The notes below the pieces were generated by a model that did not search any database, had not been told where the DNA came from, and was given only the letters and a program-made list of their open reading frames with translations. The translations under genes and the position numbers were made by a program. From Arthrobacter terricola (lineage in GTDB: Bacteria; Actinomycetota; Actinomycetes; Actinomycetales; Micrococcaceae), in contig NZ_SMRU01000033.1 in the NCBI RefSeq assembly GCF_004354015.1, forward strand, positions 1-52,184: a stretch of 52,184 bases of DNA, given 5' to 3'. Positions 24,252 to 32,882 of the stretch are shown piece after piece. The number at the start of each line of letters is the position of its first letter. Within the stretch, counting starts at the first letter, position 1.

Positions 24252-25964
24252 ATGATGAGGGTCAATATTCCGCCCACCGAGTCCGGAGCCGATCGCCCAA
24301 AACGGCGTCCCAGCGGGCGGATGCGGGCCTGGGCAGTCCGTCACCCGGCCCTAGCCACGCTGTGCATGGCAGCAGTCGTTGCGCTTGTGGGCGTTGCCGT
24401 CCGTTTCGGCGACTCCCAATCCTCGGGTTCGGCCGACAGGCCCGCAGCAGATGCGGGCATTTCGAAGATCCAACATGTCATTGTCATCATGCAAGAGAAC
24501 CGCTCGTTCGACAGCTACTTCGGCACGTTCCCCGGCGCAGACGGGATACCGATGCAGAACGGCTCCCCCGCTGTGTGCGTACCGGATCCGGCCCATGGTT
24601 CCTGTGTGAAGCCGTACTACGACCCCTCAGACCGGAACTCCGGCGGCCCGCACAGCCAGAACAACGCCAAGGCGGACATCGACGGTGGAAAGATGGACGG
24701 CTTTATTGCGCAGGCCGAGAAAGCCTCGTCGAACTGCGCTCCGAATGCCCCTGCCTGCGCCGGCGGCAACCAAAGCGACGTGATGGGCTACCATGACGCC
24801 CGCGACCTGCCCAACTATTGGGCGTACGCCAAGGACTTCACACTCCAAGACCACATGTTCGAGCCCAACTCGTCCTGGAGCCTGCCCGCCCACCTGTACA
24901 TGGTCTCGGAATGGTCGGCGAAGTGCAGCCGGGCCGGCGACCCTCAATCGTGCGTGAATGCCCTCCAGAATCCGGCCAACCCTCCGGACTTCACCACCTC
25001 GATCCAGTCCACCCTCATCGGCAAGTGCCGCGCCGGCCTGCAGACCAAAGCCTGCCAGGACGCTTTGTCCGCGATCGGGATAACCCCCGACCTCGCCGCG
25101 CAACTGCACACCCTCATCACGCAGAACTGCGCAGCCTCCGATTCCTACGCGAGCTGCCAAGCGGCGATCGATAAGGCTTCCCTCCCCGAAGCCCTCAAAC
25201 AAAGACTCCTGGCTGCCGCCAATCTGCTCGCACCACCGGACTATGCTTGGACCGATCTCACCTACCTCCTGCACAAGCAGAACGTGCCCTGGGCCTACTA
25301 CGTCTTCAACGGCACGGAACCCGACTGCCAAAATGACGAAGCCATGACCTGCGCTCCCGTAGCCCAGAACGCGAAAACACCGGGCATCTGGAATCCGCTG
25401 CCCTACTTCGACACCGTGAAGCAAGATGGCCAGTTGGGTAACATCCAGTCCCTGAGCAACTTCTACGACGCTGCCAAGAAGGGCACGCTCCCTGCCGTGA
25501 GCTGGATCGATCCCACCGGAGCCGTCAGCGAACATCCACCGGCACTCATCAGCACCGGGCAGGCCTACGTCACCGGCTTGATCAACGCGGTCATGGCAAG
25601 CCCGGATTGGGGCAGCACCGCCATCTTCCTTTCGTGGGATGACTGGGGCGGTTTTTACGACCACGTCGTTCCGCCAACAGTGGACGAAAACGGTTACGGC
25701 CTCCGGGTCCCGGGAATAGTCATCAGCCCTTACGCCAAGCAGGGCAACATCGACCACCAGGTGCTCAGCCACGACGCATACGCCAAGTTCATCGAAGACG
25801 ACTTCCTCCACGGGCAACGCCTTGACCCGGCCACGGATGGACGGCCCGACCCCCGGCCAGACGTCCGTGAGGACAACCCCCTGCTCGGCGACCTGGTAAA
25901 CGACTTCGACTTCAACCAGCCGCCCATCAAGCCCATCATTCTTCCCGGCGCAGCCACGTATTAG
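24252..25964 (+). CDS. Phosphoesterase of the phospholipase C / acid phosphatase family
   Basis: The product of about 570 aa has an N-terminal signal anchor (ALATLCMAAVVALVGVAV) and the family's first metal-site motif HVIVIMQENRSFDSYFGTF. SWSLPAHLYMVSEWSAKC, YAWTDLTYLLHK, WAYYVFNGTEPDC and FLSWDDWGGFYDHV follow; all are hallmarks of the PF04185 group. It should act outside the membrane on phospholipids or phosphomonoesters. Between QSCVNALQNP and DYAWTDL there is an insertion of about 85 residues with paired cysteines, not expected in standard members. The ATG at 24252 is chosen (24255 possible); the longer GTG reading at 24204 lacks support. Confidence 0.8.
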   Translation: MMRVNIPPTESGADRPKRRPSGRMRAWAVRHPALATLCMAAVVALVGVAVRFGDSQSSGSADRPAADAGISKIQHVIVIMQENRSFDSYFGTFPGADGIPMQNGSPAVCVPDPAHGSCVKPYYDPSDRNSGGPHSQNNAKADIDGGKMDGFIAQAEKASSNCAPNAPACAGGNQSDVMGYHDARDLPNYWAYAKDFTLQDHMFEPNSSWSLPAHLYMVSEWSAKCSRAGDPQSCVNALQNPANPPDFTTSIQSTLIGKCRAGLQTKACQDALSAIGITPDLAAQLHTLITQNCAASDSYASCQAAIDKASLPEALKQRLLAAANLLAPPDYAWTDLTYLLHKQNVPWAYYVFNGTEPDCQNDEAMTCAPVAQNAKTPGIWNPLPYFDTVKQDGQLGNIQSLSNFYDAAKKGTLPAVSWIDPTGAVSEHPPALISTGQAYVTGLINAVMASPDWGSTAIFLSWDDWGGFYDHVVPPTVDENGYGLRVPGIVISPYAKQGNIDHQVLSHDAYAKFIEDDFLHGQRLDPATDGRPDPRPDVREDNPLLGDLVNDFDFNQPPIKPIILPGAATY

Positions 25965-25981
25965 TGCAGCCACGTACTAGG
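25950..25981. repeat. 16-base tandem duplication over the phosphoesterase stop
   Basis: GCAGCCACGTATTAGT and GCAGCCACGTACTAGG lie back to back and differ at two positions. The first copy contains the stop codon and the second repeats it just downstream. Confidence 0.7.
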
Positions 25982-26022
25982 GCCGGCGATGGTCGCAGTA
26001 GCAGCCCCCGTAGAATGGACCG

Positions 26023-26985
26023 GTGATGCAATCCCCCCTCCCCGTGCGCGACGGCGTCAACGCCACCCGTTTGCGGCTCCCGGACGAGGGGCCCTGGGAC
26101 ACCGCGATGGACTACATGATGCATCGTTGGGGGCACATCGACCCCCAGGGGATCGAAGACCGGTTCGACGCCGGCGAGATCGTCGGCGAGGGCGGTGCGC
26201 CTTTGGATCGCAGCACTCCCCTCGATGCGCACACCTTCATTTGGTACTACCGCACGCTCCCGCCCGAAACGCGGATGCCCGTGGAAATCAGCATCCTGCA
26301 TCAGGATGAGCACCTCCTTGTGGTGGACAAGCCGCACTTCCTGCCCACCACCCCGGGCGGCACCTACATCCAGGAATCGGCACTCGTCCGCCTCCGCAAC
26401 CAACTGGATCTGCCCGACCTCATCCCGATGCACCGCCTCGACCGCATGACCGCCGGGGTGCTCCTGCTCTCCACCAACCCGGAGACGCGCGGCAAGTACC
26501 AGGTCCTTTTCGAAAAGCGGCAGGTTCAGAAAGAGTACGAATGCGTCTCTGCCGCGGCACCCGCGGCGGGCTATCCCGCCGTCGAGTTCCCCGCCGTCGT
26601 CCGCAACCGCATGACGAAATCGCGCAGCTACCTCCTCGCCGAAGTACTCGACGGCGAACCCAATGCGGAGACCCGCATCGAGCGCCTGCGCACCTTCGGA
26701 GGAAAGCACGACGGCGGCCCGGGCGAAGGTGCCGACGGTCGCCGCGCGCTATACCGGCTTGAGCCGCACACCGGCAAGACCCACCAACTGCGCGTGCACA
26801 TGGCATCGCTCGGACTGGGGATCGTGAATGACGCGTTCTACCCGGATCTCCTGGACAAGGCACCGGACGACTACTCCAAGCCCCTTCAATTGCTGGCCCG
26901 CGGGATCCGTTTCGTGGACCCGGTCAGCAAGCGCGAGGTCGAATACCGCAGTGGGCTCGAATTGAGCGAAGCCCGGCCCGCCTGA
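26023..26985 (+). CDS. RluA-family pseudouridine synthase
   Basis: The 320-aa protein has the RluA core: ISILHQDEHLLVVDKPHFLP, the catalytic HRLDR motif with Asp140, and LEPHTGKTHQLRVHMASLGL near the end. A divergent N-terminal region (about 1-85) has YRTLPPETRMP rather than an S4 domain. It isomerises uridine in rRNA or tRNA; the exact site is not predictable. The GTG at 26023 lies 6 bases behind TAGAAT, which favours it over the ATG at 26026. Confidence 0.85.
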   Translation: MMQSPLPVRDGVNATRLRLPDEGPWDTAMDYMMHRWGHIDPQGIEDRFDAGEIVGEGGAPLDRSTPLDAHTFIWYYRTLPPETRMPVEISILHQDEHLLVVDKPHFLPTTPGGTYIQESALVRLRNQLDLPDLIPMHRLDRMTAGVLLLSTNPETRGKYQVLFEKRQVQKEYECVSAAAPAAGYPAVEFPAVVRNRMTKSRSYLLAEVLDGEPNAETRIERLRTFGGKHDGGPGEGADGRRALYRLEPHTGKTHQLRVHMASLGLGIVNDAFYPDLLDKAPDDYSKPLQLLARGIRFVDPVSKREVEYRSGLELSEARPA

Positions 26986-27088
26986 GCACGTCCAGCGCGT
27001 CCCTAGCCTCCGTTCCAGCCGCGCATATAGGCTCGGAGTGCCGGCCCGGATCCCACGGGCGGTGTTCGGTCTCGCGAAAAGGAACCCC

Positions 27089-27529
27089 ATGGCCCACGCT
27101 GAAAACGAAGTCACGATCAACCGCCCCGCACGCGATGTCTACGCCTTCCTGGCCGATGGATTGAACAACAAGTTGTGGCGTCCAGGGGTGCAAGAGGTCG
27201 CGCTTGCCAGCGGAGAAGCCGGCACCAAGGGCGCTGTGTATTCCCAGACCATGTCGGGCCCCGGCGGCCGTTCGATTGCCGGCGATTATGAAATCACGGT
27301 GGCCGAGCCGGAGAAGCTGATCGAATTCCACGTCATTGCCGGACCCGCGCGTCCTACCGGAACCTTCACCTTGCGCGAGAACGACGGCGCCACCACGCTG
27401 CGCTTCGCCCTGGACCTCCAGCCCAAGGGCCTCATGAAGCTCATGGGATCCATGATCGCGAAAACCATGGAATCGGAGGTTGGGCAGCTTGGCACGCTGA
27501 AGAGCGTGCTGGAGGAATCCCGCGCCTAA
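27089..27529 (+). CDS. SRPBCC family protein, 146 aa
   Basis: This compact START-like protein reads NEVTINRPARDVYAFLADGL at the N-terminus, then KLWRPGVQEVAL, YEITVAEPEKLIEFHVIAG and a C-terminal helix (GLMKLMGSMIAKTMESEV). That is the usual polyketide-cyclase-like order at normal length. The ATG at 27089 follows AAAAGGA; the longer GTG frame at 27038 lacks family-like sequence. No catalytic residue can be named. It is convergent with the macro-domain gene. Confidence 0.8.
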   Translation: MAHAENEVTINRPARDVYAFLADGLNNKLWRPGVQEVALASGEAGTKGAVYSQTMSGPGGRSIAGDYEITVAEPEKLIEFHVIAGPARPTGTFTLRENDGATTLRFALDLQPKGLMKLMGSMIAKTMESEVGQLGTLKSVLEESRA

Positions 27530-27534
27530 GTTCC

Positions 27535-27570
27535 AGGCCGGCCAGGCCGGCCAGGCCCGTCAGGCCCCGG
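27535..27570. repeat. Four 9-base tandem units between convergent genes
   Basis: AGGCCGGCC occurs twice, followed by the variants AGGCCCGTC and AGGCCCCGG. The two GGCCGGCC cores can pair as a hairpin and may act as a terminator. The last units overlap the 3' end of the macro-domain gene. Confidence 0.6.
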
Positions 27571-28078
27571 AAACGTCGCGGAACACGGTCGTCATTTCGG
27601 GACTGAACAGGACAAATTCGACGAGTTCCAGCGCAGGGGAACCGTCGGCGCCAAAGTTCCGGACGACGTCGAACGCTACTGTGGCGACCTCGCGCGCGTC
27701 CCAACCATAGATGCCGGCGCTGATCGCGGGGAAGGCTACAGACCGCGCTCCGAGGGACTCAGCCACGGCGAGGCTCTCGCGGAAGCACGAAGCCAGGAGC
27801 CCGGGATCGGTTTGCCCTGCGTGCCGGTTGGGACCGACCGTGTGGATCACCCACCGGGAAGGCAAGTTGAATCCCGGAGTGGCGACGGCCCGGCCCACAG
27901 GCAAGCCGCCCGGGTACTCTTTGCGCACCTCCCGGCACGCTGCGAGCAACTCCGGACCGGCCGCTCGATGGATGGCACCGTCGACTCCGCCGCCGCCCAT
28001 CAAGGACGAGTTCGCGGCGTTGACTATGGCGTCGACGTCGCGCGTTGTGATGTCACCTTGCAGGATCTCGAGCCGCAT
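27560..28078 (-). CDS. Macro-domain protein, ADP-ribose / O-acetyl-ADP-ribose hydrolase
   Basis: The 172-aa protein is a single macro domain of the MacroD/YmdB type. It has LEILQGDITTRDVDAIVNAA followed by NSSLMGGGGVDGAIHRAAG, then VIHTVGP and VAFPAISAGIYGWD. These loops bind ADP-ribose, and the GGGGVDGAIH segment carries the catalytic Asn/Asp environment of hydrolases. It should remove O-acetyl from ADP-ribose or ADP-ribose from acidic residues. The ATG at 28078 (MRLEIL) is chosen; the longer frame upstream has no family sequence. It is divergent from DedA. Confidence 0.9.
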   Translation of the reverse strand: MRLEILQGDITTRDVDAIVNAANSSLMGGGGVDGAIHRAAGPELLAACREVRKEYPGGLPVGRAVATPGFNLPSRWVIHTVGPNRHAGQTDPGLLASCFRESLAVAESLGARSVAFPAISAGIYGWDAREVATVAFDVVRNFGADGSPALELVEFVLFSPEMTTVFRDVSGA

Positions 28079-28136
28079 GGCGCCAGTCTTCCACGGCGCC
28101 GCAGGGAATGCACCAAAAATGGAGTAGGTTGTGGCC

Positions 28137-28760
28137 ATGGACGCCACCGCCACGGAAGGGTGGGGAGCCGCGATCTACGCGTGGATTTTCCCCATGGTGA
28201 TCGGCGACGCCGTCTTTCCGCCCATCCCGTCCGAGATGTTGGTGATCACCGGTGGCGCACTGGCCGCGGAGGGCCGGGTCAACCTGCTGCTGTTGGGTTT
28301 GATGACCGCGGTGGCTTCCTGCCTGGGCGACCTCCTGGTTTTCCAGCTCTTCAAGCGCCGGCTCTCACATGTGCTGGATCGATGGGACTGGGGACGCAAA
28401 GTCCACCAAGGCATCCATCGAACCATCGCGAAGGCGGGCCGCTCGTCTACCTACGGTGCGATCATCGGCGCGCGCTTCGTCCCCGGAGGGCGTCTCGCAG
28501 CGTCGGCCGCTGCAGGAATCGCCGAGGTTTCGACCCGCGGCTTCAGTCTGTGCGCCGCTTTGGGAGGCGTCTTGTGGGCGGCATGGCAGGCCGGGCTGGG
28601 CTACTTTGCCGGTTCCACGACGGGGCTTCCGTTTTGGGCGAGCTCCCTGATCGGCGTGGGCGTCGGCTTGCTGATCGGCGTCGTGCTCGGCGTGATCGTG
28701 ACGCGCCGCCGGGGCAACCGCTCGCCAGTCGACGAGCCTCTCGACGAGGCTGGCGACTAG
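28137..28760 (+). CDS. DedA-family membrane protein
   Basis: The product of about 207 aa has the DedA pattern: a re-entrant start FPMVIGDAVFPPIPSEMLVI, a GxxLGD loop (VASCLGDLLVFQLF), and the second half GAIIGARFVPGGRLAASAAA followed by GI, with the conserved Arg and Gly residues. DedA proteins are linked to lipid flipping and membrane potential upkeep. The ATG at 28137 lies 6 bases behind TAGGTT, consistent with a leaderless mRNA; a GTG at 28131 is in frame. Its stop overlaps the convergent 101-aa gene by 4 bases. Confidence 0.85.
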   Translation: MDATATEGWGAAIYAWIFPMVIGDAVFPPIPSEMLVITGGALAAEGRVNLLLLGLMTAVASCLGDLLVFQLFKRRLSHVLDRWDWGRKVHQGIHRTIAKAGRSSTYGAIIGARFVPGGRLAASAAAGIAEVSTRGFSLCAALGGVLWAAWQAGLGYFAGSTTGLPFWASSLIGVGVGLLIGVVLGVIVTRRRGNRSPVDEPLDEAGD

Positions 28761-29062
28761 ATCGGCGCCCACTTGCCGCGGCTGCGGCGCAGCACGTATA
28801 GGCTTCCGGTCAGCGCTACGCGTTCGACGGCGTCGCGCATCATCGCTGCCGACTGGCGCGCCTCGCTGTTCTCGCCCGGGTAGTCGCGTGCCTCGACGAG
28901 GAATCGGAGGCTGATCTGGGGAACCCCGCCGACAATGTCCAACTGGTTGGATTCCACGTGGTGCCGGGTTTCCAAAGCCTCCACCGCTGCGGCCATCACC
29001 GACTCCGGCGGGTTGCCCGGTTTCAGGCCGGCGATCTTCAACTTGGTCTGAAACGAAGGCAT
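28757..29062 (-). CDS. Hypothetical protein, 101 aa
   Basis: The protein has a regular alternation of strands and helices (FQTKLKIAGLK, VMAAAVEALETRHHV, ISLRFLVEARDYPG, SLYVLRRSRGKW) and family-like codon use, so it is probably real. No named family is recognised and no catalytic site is visible. The ATG at 29062 stands 6 bases behind TAGGGT, consistent with a leaderless transcript. It lies 25 bases downstream of nothing on its own strand except ppc, which ends after it; the two run in the same direction. Confidence 0.65.
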   Translation of the reverse strand: MPSFQTKLKIAGLKPGNPPESVMAAAVEALETRHHVESNQLDIVGGVPQISLRFLVEARDYPGENSEARQSAAMMRDAVERVALTGSLYVLRRSRGKWAPI

Positions 29063-29087
29063 CCCTCAACCCTAACGCCGGCGCGCC

Positions 29088-31886
29088 CTAGCCCGTGTTG
29101 CGCAGGCCTGCGGCGACTCCGTTGACTGTGATGAGCATGGCCCTCTGGAGCCGTTCGTCGATCTCCGCGCCGGAAATCGAGGCTTCACGGACGCGGCGCA
29201 AAAGCTCCACCTGAAGGTAGCTGATGGGGTCGAGGTATTGGTCGCGGATTTCGAGGGAACGCTTGAGCGTCGGCTGGGCTTCGAGGAGCTCGGTTTCGCC
29301 GCTCAGGAGCTCAACTTCGGCAACAGTGAGTTCGTACTCGGCACGGATCGCCTTGAACAAGCGGTGCAGTTCCTCGGGAACCAAGGAGGACACGTAGTGC
29401 CCGGCGATGTCCATGTCCGTCTTGGCGAGGGTCATCTCCACGTTGGAAATCACGGACTGGAAGAAGTGCCATTTCTCCATCATTTCGACCAGTTCCGCCG
29501 TGTTGCCGGCCTCGCGGGCGGCCTTCAGGCCCGAGCCCACGCCGAACCAGCCGGGAACGATCTGCCGCGATTGCGTCCAACCGAAAACCCACGGAATGGC
29601 GCGGAGGCCGCCGAGTCCGGCGCCGGAATCCGGGCGCTTGGACGGCCTGGAGCCGATGTTCAACGATCCGAGCTGCTCCACCGGGGTCGACGCCAGGAAG
29701 TACGCGGGGAGGTCGGGATCGTCGATCAGCGAGCGGTACTGGGCGAACGCGGCGTCGGAGATGATTTCCATGACCTGTCCGTAGCGTTCGCGCTCGTCGT
29801 CGGACGTCCGCGGCGCCCGGTGCAGGGCCGAACCCTGCATCACGGCGGCGAGGGAGAGCTCGAGGTTCTCGCGGGCGAGTTCCGGGAGGGAGTACTTGTC
29901 CGAGATGACTTCGCCCTGTTCGGTGAACTTGATGGCGCCTTCGAGGACGCCGTTGGGCTGGGCCATGATGGCGTCGTAGGTGGGTCCGCCGCCACGGCCA
30001 ACGGAACCACCACGGCCGTGGAACAAGCGGACGCTCACGCCGTGCTTCGCGGCGACGTCACGCAGCTTGCGCTGGGTCTTGTGGATTTCCCATTGGCTGG
30101 TCATGACGCCGGATTCCTTGTTGGAGTCCGAGTAACCGAGCATGATTTCCTGGACGTCGCCGCGCAGCCGCACCAGCTCCCGGTAGGAAGGATCCGAGAG
30201 CAGCAGGTCCACGATTTCGGCCGAAGCGCGCAGTTCCTCCACGGTTTCCAGGAGCGGCGCGAAACCGATCTTGGCGTAGGGGGCCGCGCCAAACAGGTCG
30301 ATCAGCCCGGCTTCGCGCGCCAGGACGGCAGCGGCCAGGACGTCGTCCGCGCCGCGCGTCATGGAGATGATGTAGGTTTCGACGACGTCCGGACCGTAGG
30401 TCTGGAGGGCTTGGCGGATGGAACGGAAGACGTCGTACGTGCGGTCGCCGTCGCCGTCGAGCTTGATGGGGTGGCCGGACAGCGGACGGCGCGAGGCCAG
30501 TTCCCTGCCCAGGAGCTCGAAGCGCGCCTCGCGGCTCAACTCACCGTAGGGAGTGCCGGCGCCGATCCGGTCAACCAGCTGCCCGACGGCGTCGTGGTGG
30601 TAGTCGGCGTGCTCGCGGATGTCGAGGGTGGCCAGGTGCAGCCCGAAGGACGCGATCGCGCGGCGGACGCGCGACATGGCGCCGTCGGCCACCAGCACGG
30701 CGGAGTGCTTGCGCAACGAGTCTTCCAACAAATCCAGTTCCGCCAACAGCTCCGATGTGGAGGCGTAGTCGCGGCCGGGTTCGTGGTGCTTGGCGGCGGA
30801 CACGCGCCGGCCCGTGTTGATGAGCTTGGCCTTGATGCAGGTCAGCTTGAGGCGGTACGGCTCCTGGGCGTTGAGCTCCAGGATGCGCTTGTCCAGGCCG
30901 GGGAGGTTCTTGAGGTCGACGTCGATCGAGTCCAGGAGCTCCTGCTCCGCGTCCACAAGGGCGGTGGAGTTGGAGAGGATGGAGATGAGTTCGTCGATCA
31001 TCGCGATGCTGATCCGCACGGCATGCTGGTTTTGAAGCTGCAGGATTTCGCGCGTGACCGATGCCGTGACGTTCGGGTTGCCGTCGCGGTCTCCACCGAT
31101 CCAGGAACCGAAACGAACGGGAGCGTTGTGCGCGGGCAGGACGACGCCACGTTCACCGAGCAGTTCGGATAGGTCCGTGAGCATTTCCGGCATGGCGTCG
31201 GTGAGGATGCTGCTCAGGTAGTAGATGGCGTTGCGGGCCTCGTCAACCGGTGTGGGACGCACCTGGCGGAGCTCATCCGTCTGCCACATCTGGTCGATGA
31301 TCTCGGAGAGCTGGCGGTCCTGCCGGCGGCGGGCTGACGTGCCCTCAACCGTGGTTTCGGCCAGGACATCGGACAGCTTGCGGATCTTGTCCAACACCGA
31401 GCGGCGCGACGCCTCGGTGGGGTGCGCGGTGAAGATGGGGCGGACGTCGAGCTCGTTCACGACGTCCTGGAGGGCCGCAGTTCCGGCTTCGTCCGCGATC
31501 TCGGCGACTGCCTTGGCCAGCCAGCCGTCCTTTTCCTGGCGGGTGCGCAATCCGCGGACGCGGTGCACTTGCTCGGCGGCGTTCGCGAGGTGGAAGTAGA
31601 ATGCGAAGGCACGGACCAGTTCCGTGGCTTCCTCAAGCGGCAGGGAGGCGAGCAACTCGCGGACCTGGGCGACGACGTCGTGCGCGCTCCACGGACCGGT
31701 AGCGTCAGCGCCGCCGCGGGCGGCTTCCTTCGACTCCTTGGTGAGCAAGCGGACCTGCTCCACGAGGCGCAGCAGCTCGGGCCCGTGTTGGCGGACCAGG
31801 GACTCCCCCAACAGCGTGGAGACCCGGCGGACGTCGGCCCGCAGTTCCGCGGCGAGGTCGGTGCTCAGATGTGCAGTGTGAACCAT
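29088..31886 (-). CDS. ppc: Phosphoenolpyruvate carboxylase
   Basis: The 932-aa protein carries all the family marks. The catalytic histidine is His155 in IFTAHPTEASRR, followed by GSWIGGDRDGNPNVT, GYSDSNKESG, the glycine-rich loop FHGRGGSVGRGGGPT, and RAIPWVFGWTQSR near the C-terminus, which ends in NTG. It adds bicarbonate to PEP to give oxaloacetate and refills the TCA cycle. The ATG at 31886 (MVHTAHLSTD) is chosen; the longer upstream frame reads through promoter DNA. It is divergent from the DUF1684 gene across a 147-base, AT-richer gap. Confidence 0.95.
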   Translation of the reverse strand: MVHTAHLSTDLAAELRADVRRVSTLLGESLVRQHGPELLRLVEQVRLLTKESKEAARGGADATGPWSAHDVVAQVRELLASLPLEEATELVRAFAFYFHLANAAEQVHRVRGLRTRQEKDGWLAKAVAEIADEAGTAALQDVVNELDVRPIFTAHPTEASRRSVLDKIRKLSDVLAETTVEGTSARRRQDRQLSEIIDQMWQTDELRQVRPTPVDEARNAIYYLSSILTDAMPEMLTDLSELLGERGVVLPAHNAPVRFGSWIGGDRDGNPNVTASVTREILQLQNQHAVRISIAMIDELISILSNSTALVDAEQELLDSIDVDLKNLPGLDKRILELNAQEPYRLKLTCIKAKLINTGRRVSAAKHHEPGRDYASTSELLAELDLLEDSLRKHSAVLVADGAMSRVRRAIASFGLHLATLDIREHADYHHDAVGQLVDRIGAGTPYGELSREARFELLGRELASRRPLSGHPIKLDGDGDRTYDVFRSIRQALQTYGPDVVETYIISMTRGADDVLAAAVLAREAGLIDLFGAAPYAKIGFAPLLETVEELRASAEIVDLLLSDPSYRELVRLRGDVQEIMLGYSDSNKESGVMTSQWEIHKTQRKLRDVAAKHGVSVRLFHGRGGSVGRGGGPTYDAIMAQPNGVLEGAIKFTEQGEVISDKYSLPELARENLELSLAAVMQGSALHRAPRTSDDERERYGQVMEIISDAAFAQYRSLIDDPDLPAYFLASTPVEQLGSLNIGSRPSKRPDSGAGLGGLRAIPWVFGWTQSRQIVPGWFGVGSGLKAAREAGNTAELVEMMEKWHFFQSVISNVEMTLAKTDMDIAGHYVSSLVPEELHRLFKAIRAEYELTVAEVELLSGETELLEAQPTLKRSLEIRDQYLDPISYLQVELLRRVREASISGAEIDERLQRAMLITVNGVAAGLRNTG

Positions 31887-32033
31887 GAAAAATACCTTCT
31901 GGCGTTGGAGTGGCCCGTACACTGCGCTGGATACTGTGAGCCTGCTTACTAATATTTCCAAGAAAATCCTACCCACAGCCATTCCGATGGTGGCAATCTG
32001 TCTCAGATATTGACGCCCCGACTTGGAGGAACC

Positions 32034-32870
32034 ATGAGCACAACAGCCCCCGCACCCAAGGCCCAGGTGGAACGCTGGGAGCGCTTCCGCAACGGACGCA
32101 ACTCCGCACTCGCAGCCGACCATGGCTGGCTGACGCTCACTTCCTTCCAGTGGCTCGAATCGGAACCCGCCGCCGTCGAACTCGTCCCGGGGCTCTGGTC
32201 AACAGACGGCACGACGGCGACGCTCACCGCGAGCGCGGCGGCCGGGCTCACGCTCGTGGGCACCGGGACTCCCGTGGATGGCACGATTTCGGCCACCCTC
32301 CAGGACGAGGAATCGCTCATGTGGGTGCAATTCGGTGGTGCGGACGGCACGCAGGTGGTGGTTGAACTCGCCATGCGCGCGGACAAATATGCCATCCGCA
32401 CGAGGGACAACGGCTCAGCAGTACTGACGGAGTTCGACGCCGTTCCCACCTACGAGTACAACCCGGACTGGGTGCTGGAGGGCCGTTTCGAGGCCTACCC
32501 CGAGCCTGTGGATGTACCGATCGGGACGGCCAATCCCTTGGTGGACGGCGTTCACCGATCCGTGGGCGAAGTAGTCTTCCGCGTTCCGGGGCTCCCCCAC
32601 GAGGTCCGGCTGCATGCGGAGGCCGAGAAGCTCGGCGCCCTCAACGTCACATTCCACGACGAGACCAACGGCAACACTACGGACGAATGGCGCAAACTTG
32701 GTGTGGCTCGGCCCCGGCAGGATGGCTCGGTAGTGCTCGATTTCAACCGTGCCATCAACTACCCCAGCGCCTTCACCCCGTACGGCACATGCCCCATGCC
32801 GGTAGCGGGCAATTCGATCGACGTTGCGGTTGAGGCCGGGGAGAAGCTGCCGGTCGGGCGGATCGTGTAG
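32034..32870 (+). CDS. DUF1684 family protein
   Basis: The 278-aa product matches DUF1684. It begins WERFRNGRNSALAADHGWLT with LTSFQWLES, and ends AINYPSAFTPYGTCPMPVAG followed by NSIDVAVEAGEK, a characteristic C-terminal block. The function is unknown, though the fold is thought to be beta-rich. The ATG at 32034 has TTGGAGGA upstream. It converges on the acyl-CoA dehydrogenase gene, with only 12 bases between the stops. Confidence 0.85.
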   Translation: MSTTAPAPKAQVERWERFRNGRNSALAADHGWLTLTSFQWLESEPAAVELVPGLWSTDGTTATLTASAAAGLTLVGTGTPVDGTISATLQDEESLMWVQFGGADGTQVVVELAMRADKYAIRTRDNGSAVLTEFDAVPTYEYNPDWVLEGRFEAYPEPVDVPIGTANPLVDGVHRSVGEVVFRVPGLPHEVRLHAEAEKLGALNVTFHDETNGNTTDEWRKLGVARPRQDGSVVLDFNRAINYPSAFTPYGTCPMPVAGNSIDVAVEAGEKLPVGRIV

Positions 32871-32882
32871 TTCGGGAGCCGG

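Noticed and set aside
29088..32123. 1,011-codon frame as a longer PEP carboxylase
   Set aside because: The extra 79 codons read through the divergent promoter; family sequence starts at MVHTAHLS (31886).
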